NCBI GenBank assembly: GCA_001579985.1
Contig: LRSR01011779.1
Coordinates: 1-22,824, forward strand
Reading direction: 5' to 3'
DNA: 22,824 nucleotides
Origin: Hypsibius dujardini
Lineage: Eukaryota > Tardigrada > Eutardigrada > Parachela > Hypsibiidae
A program made the translations under genes and the position numbers. Position 1 is the first letter of the stretch. The number at the start of each line of letters is the position of its first letter. This document shows, piece after piece, positions 1-10,100 of the stretch. The notes under the pieces were generated by a model. It saw only the letters and a list, made by a program, of their open reading frames with translations, was not told where the DNA came from and did no database searches.

Positions 1-1
1 G

Positions 2-265
2 CAGTCGCTGGCCCTCACCCCGGGAACCCCGCCTACCCCGGCGCATTCGCCGATCAGCCTGCTCTCGCCGAGTATCGATGAGGCCGCGGCGCGGGAGCTC
101 ATCGAGCTGATCAGCGTCTGCTGGTCCACCAAACTTTCAGCCCGCAAAGAGTTCCAGGACATTTACGCCATGCTGGAGAGGGTACCGAAAAAGTCCCTGG
201 CCCGCAGTCCCTCGCATCCGGTCCACGGCAATGCGTCTTTTCCGAAAGAGACCATTTACTACTAG
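2..265 (+). CDS. C-terminal exon of a KSR-like (kinase suppressor of Ras) pseudokinase, 5'-truncated by window edge
   Basis: An open frame of 87 codons runs from the window edge to a TAG at 263-265. After a Ser/Thr/Pro-rich stretch (residues 1-23) comes the end of a protein-kinase C-lobe: a Cys-Trp pair at 40-41, an Arg at 47, then MLERVPKK (57-64) and RSPSHPVH (68-75). In KSR proteins the same order is seen: CW, an Arg-Pro-x-Phe helix, MLEKLPK, then a basic tail with SHPGH. Raf kinases end similarly but lack the CW, so KSR fits better. KSR family members scaffold Raf-MEK-ERK at the plasma membrane. The Arg-Pro of the usual motif is Arg-Lys here, and the Pro-rich stretch before the helix looks like a lineage-specific insertion. 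The upstream acceptor is outside the window. The family call rests on a short segment. Confidence 0.55.
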   Translation, partial: QSLALTPGTPPTPAHSPISLLSPSIDEAAARELIELISVCWSTKLSARKEFQDIYAMLERVPKKSLARSPSHPVHGNASFPKETIYY

Positions 266-1140
266 AGCTGGACTGCTGCTGGAGTACGGTTTTGTACATC
301 CCCCCATTTTTTATTATTTACTAAAATTGAAATATTTTGCTTTTTTTGAGCGTTTATGCTTTTTCCTCTCTTATTTTGTTATCATCTTTTTTTTATGTCG
401 GCTTGTGTTTTTGATTTATTTTCGCTAGCCAACCAGCCCTCTGGTTGGGGATTGTTGGTTGTGTGCCGTGATCTTTCTTGAGCAGATGTCTATTGTAAAA
501 TTTCCTGGCGTTTTTCTCTAGTGATTTGAGCGGCACGCTGTTTTAGTTTGTACGTACACTTTTAGGATCCTTGTTTTCGGACTGCCTCTGTACTACTGAT
601 AGCGTCTTGATGTGATGTTGATCTGGTTGAGACTGGTAAATTACTAAACTTTTCCTGATTCTACCGAACGTGGTAGGTTTTTTCTGTCTGTCTGTTTGTC
701 TGTCTGTCTGTGTCTGTCTGTCTGTCTGTCTGCCTGCCTGCCTGCCTGCTTGTCTGTCTGTCTGTCTGTCTGTCTCTGCATTCTGTTTCTGTTCATGTCT
801 GTGCGTGGGTACGCACAAAACGCGGCACAAAGAGGGAGCTGAATTGAATATGAGGTCACGGAAGCATGTCCAATTCTGCTCTTGAACATTAATAGTGAAA
901 GATAAATCCGCTTATCGAAGCATTAGAGCGGAAGTACATATTTATTGCTATTAAACGCAAATCTAGATATTGACATCTGATGGATGTGCTCTAGTTTTAG
1001 TGAGTTGAATTTGACTGGAAATACTGTCTCAAGCTTTTTGCTATTATTATCACCAGTCTGGAATCGCTCCAATCTCGCTCAGACCTCGAGACCTCGATGG
1101 ACTCGCACACTGTGTAGCGCTTGATTGTCAATAAATGAAA
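266..1140. other. Converging 3' UTRs of the KSR-like and enolase-4-like genes
   Basis: No coding exon is visible here. The stretch is AT-rich and holds one (CTGT)n tract (684-776). A plus-strand AATAAA lies at 1130-1135, suitable for ending the KSR-like transcript. A minus-strand AATAAA reads from 946 to 941, about 195 bases past the enolase-like stop codon. If both are used, the two convergent transcripts overlap for nearly 200 bases. These are consensus hexamers only. Confidence 0.4.
684..776. repeat. (CTGT)n / (CTGC)n microsatellite
   Basis: Imperfect tetranucleotide array of CTGT units with an internal block of CTGC units (about 731-750), lying in the presumed 3' UTR of the KSR-like gene. 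Cys/Leu/Ser/Val-rich and Asp/Arg/Gln/Thr-rich open frames over it are translations of the repeat. Confidence 0.95.
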
Positions 1141-4100
1141 CTAATCTATCTTTCTACAAAGTCTTTGGATGCCTGAAATGCAAGTTTTCTGCTGGTCCGT
1201 CATGATTCCATTCAATACCATGTAGTCACAGCCAAGTCCCGCGATGAGCTCGAACAAGGAGTTGTCTGGACCGTAGAGTCCCGTGCTCCCTTTCACCATG
1301 ACCATCTTGTGGTTCGCTGTGGAATAAAGACACACATTATAAAGGCGGGCGAAATACCGTTACGAGGTAAAGGCTATTGACCAGACCGTTTTAGAAATCG
1401 TAACTTAACCAGGCCGATTTTTTTCAACGTTGATTTCCCGGCGCTGCAGTGCTGCCATCCCATAGCAGATGGCTTGTAAACATTCAGAAAAATTCTCTGA
1501 CCCATTTTAGTTCGCTTCTAAGCCTCACGGTTCGAATTTGGGTCCAAAAGAAGGAAGGGAAGAATCTCAATGGAGAAGTGTGCAAGCAGTTTGGTAGAGG
1601 CGCCACTTCGGTTCCTTATGCGCCGTCGTTTCCTTAAAATGACTTATGCGCCACTGCTGGCCTGCCGTCCTGGTTAAGTTACGAATTCTAAAACGGCCTG
1701 GTTAATAGCCTTTACTTCGTAATGTTCGTGGATAGTAGGAAAAAGTGTCACTTGCCTTTAGCGTCTTTAACCTCATCCGCAAGCTGGGATACTAATGTTT
1801 GTGGACTGACATCCAAATAGCAATGGTTTGTAGGGCATACGGACGGCCTTCTGCTGCTGAATACTTGACATGGAGAGCCGGAAAACTGTAGGTTCTCCAT
1901 TAGAATGCGTGCCCCTATCTGGTCCTTAAAAGGAACCAGAATGTCCATGACAGAGACCGTATCCGTTATAAGTATCCGTAAATAGTAGGAATATGAGAGT
2001 TCTGGCACAATGTTTTTTCCCACAAAAAAATGATTTTATTTATTTAAAATTTTTCATTTCTTACTATTTTAAATATTGGCGATTCTAAGACCAAAATATA
2101 CACAAAATTACCTATTTTCATTATCCATTTTTTTAAAACGCTTAAAAAGCCCCTTTTTCACATTTTCGCGATTTCGCCTGTGAGCTCACAGGCAAAACAC
2201 CCCATTTGACCGTTTTTGAAAAAAAACAGGTATAGAAAGTGTGTGTGATACTTATATTACACCACTCGCATAGAAAATCATAATTCAAAGTTACATCATC
2301 TTCTAATAAATTACTTCGATCGAATTCCAAAAGTCTTGTGTTGTAAAATAGCATCAGATCACCAGTAAACTGACTTTGTGGTGACACATCGACACCCACA
2401 AAGTTATTACTTGAGATAATTAAGTAATCAATATGATCTTTACCATCCATGAGTATTACAATCTTAATATATTTAAATTAATGGTGTTATTGGAAGCGAC
2501 GTGTCTCACTAATTCACTGTTTACAATATCAGGTACAGTACCGTATACTAATTCCTTTCTTCCTGACTTACTCCAAAATGCTTTAACAATGTATGAGCCG
2601 GCTTCGTATATTTTTTCTCAAACCCTATGTGTAAGATCGGATTATTGTCTTTGAATTTTATTTTGTAATTTGTCAGCACCTCAAGCTGAAAAAATCTTTT
2701 ATCCTCACGGTATACACTAAACTGGCCGCTTCCAGCTATTGCATTATTAAGAGCTCCAAGTATTGATTCTATATTTCGATAATTATCAGTTTTTACTTCT
2801 CTACTAGTAATTTTAGCATCGTGATAAACGATAATTTTACTTCCAACGAAACCAGTGTATTGTGATTATAGCACATATACCTATTATTAATACCACACTC
2901 ATACCTTTTATTGTTAGAAAATTTTCAGCAAATTGTGTCTAAAAACTCTCCCACTCCTTTGTCTGAAGTACAATCTTCTCTACATAAATATCAAGATTTT
3001 CGAATAAACCAATGCGGATTGAAATTTTTGATGGAATTTTTTTAGTACAAGTAGTAACTGTTGCACACTCTTATTGCACAAACGTTTTAAAATGGTTCAA
3101 TTTGATCGAAAAACAATCGAAACATAGAATGTAACTGGTGATAAACAAATGTCAGAAACCGAAGAATACTGTTCCGCTGGAACACCTCAATTGTAAGACC
3201 GTCGAGGAGAATTTGGTCGGTCACTTTTCGAACAAAATTTTTGTACGGCTGAAAGTAAAAGACGTTGCACGGCTGTATCAAACCGGTAAGTCCTGAAAGA
3301 ATCTCACGGATCTTCAGGTGCTTATATTCTTTCGGAGGGATTGCTTTCATTGAGTCGGTGTCCTTGTGAACAGGAAAGGAGTCCAGAAGAACAATAGAGT
3401 TCAAGAAGACGTTTGGCAATAGGCAATTGCCGTAAAACTCATTAGGGAGCATATCCTTGGACATCTTTTCAGATTTCGAGGCATCCACACGGAATTATGT
3501 CAGCACTTTCTTCATCCGGTCGGTGACAATTGGTCCGAATTCGCCGGTGAATTCCTGCAGGCAAGAAGAAACCTGGTTTCTTCATCTCCCCATTTGCGTT
3601 GATGATGGACATGTAGAGGTAAGAATGTGTAAAATTGGAAATAGACTGCACGGCCACTTCAACCACACAAACATCTATGGTAAAAAAAGATGCAACTATG
3701 TAGCATATACGTACTTATGCCAAAAGGACGGACGGACGGACGACAGAACTGGCTAGCGAACGAACGAGCGAGGGAAGAAGCGAACGAACAAACAAACGAG
3801 TGAACAAACGAACGACTGACTGACAAACTGACTTTTCCGGCATGGAAACAATCAGGCGTGGGCAGACGTACGTACAATAGGACAGATAAACAAACATACA
3901 GACAAACAAACAGACAGACAGGCAGGCAAGCAGGCAGGCAGGCAAGCAGGCAGGCAGGCAGACAGACAAACAGACCTACAAACATACCAGCAGGCGGGCA
4001 GAAAAGATTAGCCTTGTTCGACCAGCGTTCGTCCGGTATGCATCTCCTTCTGAAATTCAGATTGATCAGCATTGCAGATGTCCGATGGATCTGGAAGAGT

Positions 4101-7100
4101 CACAGCCTTTTTCCACCCTGGACGTGAACTTGCGGGCGGTGTCCTGCAGATTGTTTTTCTCATGTACCTGGGCAAAACCCTGATTTTCGGGAATATACAA
4201 GAAATTAATCATTCGACAGGATAACTTGTGAACTGATTAATTCCTTAAATCAGTCAATCAATCACTGGTAAGATATTAATTATTGACACTCGTAAAATGC
4301 AATCAGTCAATCGAACTACTTATCAATATTGCTAGACTTATATCGTTTTCAAATGTTAACCTACGAATCGTCTCTTCTTTGCATCCTGGAATTTTTGCAG
4401 CGCTTCGTTGTATATTTTGACGATGTTAAAATTGTCAATGCGAGAACACACGCTCTCAATTTGCTGGGCCCACCGATAAATCATGTTACCGTCGTTCTTT
4501 ATTTTCATCTGTTCATTACCGATTTGATTGTTATGCTCCCGCCGACTCCGCTCCTCCAGTACTGGATTGCTTCTTGCTTGTAACGAAACTTCATAAAATC
4601 ATACGGTCTTTCGAGCTGCGGTGGAGTGGGAAGAAAATTCGATGAGCCGGACGATACAGGTTGAAAACTGTCTGATTCAATCAGGGAGCCTTTGAGATTG
4701 TCCACTTCCTCACCAAAGTCCTCCTTGATCACATATTCATCCGCTTTACATGAGAAAATCAGCTCTTGATCCTTCGTAAATTCAGTATCGGTACACTGAA
4801 CACAACTGTCAATGAAACCTCACAACGAAAGTTTTAAAATGTAACCGAGTGAAAAACTGGCGCCAGCTAAATTCGTGCAAAATTAACTCACTTCACAGTT
4901 GCCTCGCCAGTTACTGCTTTTCGTTCGTAACATTATAAATGCGTGAATAGACGGCTGCATATTCATCCAAAAGCGAATAAAGATCATTAAACGGGTTAAT
5001 GCGAGACATTCCTGGTAAATAGTCAAACACCAAAATACTGGTTTGTAAAGGTGTATAAGCACCCAGCAGTGGATTGAAATGATAGCAGCATGTTTTGTTG
5101 ATTGAGCAACCAAGTAATCGTAAACTGATGATCGGTAAAAACGTGACCAATCAAGCGATCAAGTGTTGTAAATTAAGCCGTGACCAATCAAGCAATCAAT
5201 TGTTGTAAGTTAAACTGTAACCAATTAAGCAATCAATTGATGGCGTACATTGCAAAATAAACGTCTCTTCCCCAAAAGTTGACTGATTGACTGTATTAAA
5301 TATTGTTTCCAAGCCCAGCCACTAAGATAAAAAATTTATTCGTTACATAAATTGGTCTTTCAGAAAAAATTAATGTGATTCCTTTTTTGACAGGTTGAGT
5401 AGATTGCTTCATTGATGTTGACGATTTGGTAGTTCAGTAAATTGTTACATTTGATTGTTGATTTAGCTAAAAGTTAAAAAGGTTTTTGACGATACATCAT
5501 CCAACTGATTAAATATGTACACAGTGGAAAAATGTTATGTGAGTAATTAAGATATTTTAATTCAATACCTGCTTATGTATGAATCCAGATGATTATTGAC
5601 CATATCCAAAGTTTCCATTTTCATTTGCTTCTTTTTCCAGATCATTTTTTTCAGAGCAGGTTTTCGCCTGGTGACACATCTCACACATAGTCAATAACCA
5701 AACCGGCAAAAAAAGACGACAAAACCCTCGTTTCAAGTTGCACGCTAAAAATTCGTATTAGATGTGGTCGCCATTACAAAGATCAATCCACTTCAGAATG
5801 AAGTCACACACAATTGTCGATTCCACAATTCCACTTCACAAGTACAAATACACACACATTATACCCCTCCCCGCATTAACGCACACGCTTCCGTCACACA
5901 CCCATCATTCATCCCTTATACGTTCAAGCGTAAATTGTATGATCAAAAAAGTCGCTTATATGTCACTTCCTCGGCCAGAAGGATTCAATTGTCCCAATCC
6001 AGCCGAAAGCAGTTGGTCAATCATCATCCCCTGTTGTTTAATGGTGGCACGCAATCCCTAAAATTTTTTATTCTGTCGTTCATCCTCGCTTGAACTAGAT
6101 GGGCTTGCAAAACCTACAAATCAATTAATAATAGAATAAATTGTTTGCTGTAAGAATTGAAATAAGTAAAAATATAATTCGTACTTTACCGATGTTGGAC
6201 GGCGTTCCCAAAACTTTTGCGATGGTGTTTGCGAATGCTCGCGACTGCTGGTATCATGTTTATTGTGAGCTAAAAAATGAATCGTTTGCTAGAAGAATTA
6301 TATATAAGAATATAAAAACCGGTTAAAAATACAGTCACAATTTACCGGTACTAAACGATTTTCCTGACGCTCTTTCTTCAATGTCGTCAACTGCAGCTAC
6401 TCTGACGAGATTCATATGATCCGCAAAATTCATCCACAAAACCAATCTTCCGCTACCTCAATTAGGAGATGCTAAATGAAACTGCTTCTTCCTTTTTAGT
6501 ACGCGCTGGACCACCTTCTTTAAGCTCTTCGGATCATCTCATTGTAGTACGTTCTCAAGTTGTGAGTTATCTCTCCCCAAATATCCTTTGCAATAATATT
6601 TAACATTTTTCGGCTTGCGAAAAAGAACGTCTCCAATTATTGAAATCCACTCCGCACGAGCACGCGTCTTATTAGATATTGGTGTCGTTTTTGCTGGACT
6701 ACCTGTTGCCATTTTGCCGAACAATGCCGTCCGAAAAGCTCAAATTTGGATTGATGGCAAGGGTAATGGGATAGTGAAGGTTGGTGCGGCAAAACAATGC
6801 AAAAACTAAAAGAATCTACAACGTCTGCTTCGTTGTAGCGGTGTCGTTTTGAAAAGCAAAATCGTTTGTTTCACGAGCGCACGTTCGTAAATTTATAAAG
6901 CAGGTATTGATTCGCAGCACCAAGGTGAGGGTGTGATCAGTCGCGCACATGAAAAGTTCAAAACAGTTCGAAGACACAATACACACGACTGCTGCTCATA
7001 TAGCATACAGTAGAGGGGGTAATCAGTTGCGCGCACATGGAAAGTTCGAGACAATTCGAACACCCTTAGGCTGCTAAGTAAATTGTTATCTTTGTCATCT

Positions 7101-10100
7101 GATGCAGGCTGTGTGTTATGGCACACACATCACCAACATACACACTCCTTATACCTGTTTTTTTCAAAGACGATCAAAATGGGGTGTTTTGCCCGTGAGC
7201 TCACAGGCGAAATTGCAAAAACGGGGCTTTTAAGCGGTTTTAAAAATTGGATAATGAAAATAGAGTAATTTTGTGTATGTTTTGTGTATGTTTTAATCTC
7301 AGGATAGCCAATTCTTAAAATACTATAAACTAAAAAAAATCAATATTCAAGGAACAAAAATAATGCCGAGTTCTCATATTTTGCTACTTCCGTAGAGGTT
7401 TTCCAGACAGGGATACACGACCGACGGTCTGATTATATCAAATTTTTGTGATTCAACCAATTGCTGAATTAAACACATCAGTTCTGAAATAAATCCTGTT
7501 CAATAATGTAACTTTAGTTCTACATTTGTTACCAAGTATGGTTCCGAAAATCATGAGGTGTTTCATGGAAATAAAGTCTTAATCGAGTAAGTGTCGTAGT
7601 TATTTTGATTTAACTGTAAACGCTGTAATTGCGCGAGACAAGCTTGATAAATATTTTGATGATGGATGCTAGTACAAAATGATCATTTTGTTTACTCGAT
7701 AAAATAAATGCAATTGGTAGTGGCGCTGCCATCAACTCGACTTCGCATTAATGCCTGAAACCCCTTGTTTCGGAACCCATTAAATCCAAATGTCCCATTC
7801 ACTTCTTGTAATATAAGTTGTTCAACTTATTGAAATAAGAACTAGTTAAGTTTGAGTGATTTTTAAAGATTTCACAGCAAATGTGACTGAGTTGAGAGTG
7901 TTTCATCCGTGCCAGCAATATCAAGCGGTTGATTTTAATTTTGGAGCAGTGGCTCACATGCAAAAAATTCCTTTCTCATGTGAGGAAGAGGAGAGCTTAG
8001 GGCAAGATATCTATAGCTAGTTAGCTGCTAGCTACTCGCTATCTAGCTGCCCACACTCAGTATATTAGTTTTTTTATTTTGCGACTGTTCATTTTTGTTT
8101 TGTTTTTTCACAAACATGAGTATTGCCCGTTTAAGGAACTGCATGCGGGTTACCCTGAATATTTCGAGTTTATCTTGCGCCTGTACATTAATCTACTTAA
8201 GAAGTGTACTGTAATCCGTATTAATAACTTGTTGAACTGAGCTAGTGGAATTTAATCAATACGCTATCTGCTGTTGAAAGGGTATCAGTATCAGTTTGTT
8301 TCGGCTGAAGCTCCAATACTACTTTACAAGTACTGAGATCTGACAGTGTGACTTACTTGAACGGAGAAAGGATCAATTAGCAGACTAATGCTAGGGTAGT
8401 CCGCTACAAGAGTTTCGTAGTATTGGACCAATTCTTCACGGGTGTACCTCAATCTGGTGTCGATAATATACTTAGCCGATTGCTTTCCTGTTCATGAATC
8501 AGACATTATATCTTAGGAAATTGACAATCTTTTATAATAATAACTACAGAATGACTCTGTACGCTAGAATGCTAGACCACAGAGTCTGCCAGATTTATGG
8601 GAGCTTACTACAACTAACCGGCTGATTCTTGACTGTTGTACAGCAAAGCAGTGTTGCACGCGAGACACAGCTGTATCTTCTGGTCAGGCAACTCTCGTAA
8701 ACGTGAAGATAAGACGGCTAAAATTCCTTGGATGTCCTGGCTCCGAATCCGGCAGTGGCCGGTTTGATACCTCTCCACGTTGGGATCCTGCGAAACGAGT
8801 CACTAATATATGATGCATGCCTCTCAAGAATTGATACCTCCATCAATGGACGCTTCCCTGTCTGTTTGCTTATTTGTGTTTGTGAGTTCTAGTATTGTCT
8901 GTGTCTGTGTCTGTGTTTGTGTCTGTGTCTGTGTTTGTGTCTGTGTTTGTGTCTGTGTCTGTGTCTGTGTCTGTGTCTGTGTCTGTGTCTGTGTCTGTGT
9001 CTGGGTTTGTGTCTGAAGTCTATACACCCCTAAGCGCGAGGCTTACCTGCCCTGGCGGGATATCGCTTTCGGAAATGACCTTTTCAACTGCCGACGTGAT
9101 CAGGCACTGCAAATCCGAGCCAAACCACTACTGCGAACCGAGTGAAAGAAGGAACCGTTAATTACTTTCACATTGTGGCTTCGAACCGAATACTAATCGC
9201 GGTCATTTTTTACTTTAGTGAACGTGATCTGTTCCGGTTGTACAACATAGATAGAACCAATAAGGCCGGGAGTTCCGTCGAGGTTGAGCACTTCATCTAT
9301 CAAGGGCACCAAAATTCTGGGAAAGTGAGCCCTGTTAGGTTGCTCGCCGACTCGAAGTGTCCATTTGCCGGCAGTAAAGTGATACGAAGCATTTTCGCTC
9401 CGGAGTGCCGCACCAACCTGCGAGACTTCTGATCGGCTAAGCCACGCCGCCACTTTTACCAAAGCCATAGATAGAAAATGCATGGCGTGAAGTCCATGCG
9501 ACATAGCTCTGAAGTACTCCAAATCTTTTTGTGATATCGGCCGCTTGATTAGAAGCTTGTCTGCCTGAAAGGTTTTCGGAACTGGTGGCGGGGTCTTCCT
9601 TCCTGTCTGGAAGCGTTTAGAAATAATTTGGTCATAAAGAGAAATTGTGAATAGCAATGTTTCCAGACAAAGCAACAGACAGAGAGACAATGACTGACTG
9701 ATTGGCAGACAGACAGACAGACAGACAGACAGAGCTTGCCTTATTGCCAGTCTTAGCATTCTTATCCGGTACCGCGGGCGCCCCCCACGGCGACTTGCGC
9801 TCTTCAAACGCAACCTTCTCCCCGCAATCATCTAACAAATCTGGATCCGTAGTTTCGACGTCGCTCTCGTTGTTTTTATTATCTGTCTTGTCCAAGATTT
9901 CGTTCGGCACGACAAAGCTCAAGTACTTTACGCTACAAGATGCATCTGGCTGCAATTGCAGCACCTCCTTCCATTGTACCATTCGTCCCGTCTTAGCAGC
10001 TTCTTGCTTTGGACACTCATTAAGGGCAAGAGCTGTTGCCCTATTACCGTCACAACTCGCAACAGCGGAAGGGTCACTGGCGTAACTCCTAAAATCTCCC

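Larger units (their letters stand above)
3087..4793 (-). pseudogene. Broken DDE transposase (DDE_1 / pogo-like)
   Basis: The N-terminal part (about 4793-4505) contains PYDFMKFRYKQEAIQYWRSG, a helix-turn-helix-type start seen in pogo-like transposases. A shifted frame (about 4494-4357) continues with MIYRWAQQIESVCSRI. The catalytic core follows in pieces. NADQSEFQKEMHTGRTL (about 4072-4010) would carry the first Asp. VAVQSISNFTHSYLYMSIINANGE lies at 3666-3590. The last piece (3488-3087) has SIVLLDSFPVHKD with the second Asp, then GLTGLIQPCNVFYFQPYKNF. In active relatives the last motif reads IQPLDV; here the third Asp is replaced (Cys-Asn), so catalysis is probably lost. Repeat expansion (3715-3990) separates the first-Asp segment from the rest. 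Several frameshifts and a missing middle helix-turn-helix segment confirm decay. Role in life: cut-and-paste mobilisation of the element through its terminal repeats. Confidence 0.8.
1981..7400 (-). mobile_element. Decayed DNA transposon with long terminal inverted repeats, inserted in an enolase-4 intron
   Basis: About 5.4 kb bounded by inverted repeats of about 270 bases (1981-2259 and 7139-7400). Between them, on the minus strand, lie remains of a DDE transposase (3087-4793), a second coding-like block (2245-3035), a possible exon (4911-5080) and a third multi-part block (5945-6724). All recognisable coding points the same way, from the right repeat towards the left. Frames are interrupted by stops and shifts, so the copy looks inactive. 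A 37-bp minisatellite and a (CAGA/CAGG) microsatellite have grown inside it. The element lies between enolase-4 coding exons 9 and 10. Outer ends are approximate because similarity between the arms fades near 1981 and 7400 and no clear target duplication is seen. Confidence 0.78.

Noticed and set aside
684-776. CRISPR array
   Set aside because: Pure tetranucleotide repeat without spacers, in eukaryotic DNA.
670-885. Cys/Leu/Ser/Val-rich open frames on both strands
   Set aside because: They are translations of the (CTGT)n array; no initiation context, domain or splice support.
2142-2450. Minus-strand 102-codon frame taken as a single gene
   Set aside because: Its C-terminal third is the transposon terminal repeat; only the upstream part looks like coding remnant, and it belongs to a broken larger frame.
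3659-4127. Long frames of Cys/Leu/Val or Asp/Arg/Gln/Thr repeats
   Set aside because: Microsatellite translation overlapping the transposase remnant in other frames.
8810-9161. Val/Cys and Thr/Gln repeat proteins on both strands
   Set aside because: Stop-free frames of the (CTGTGT)n array inside an enolase-4 intron; part of the minus strand here is genuine exon 7 of that gene.
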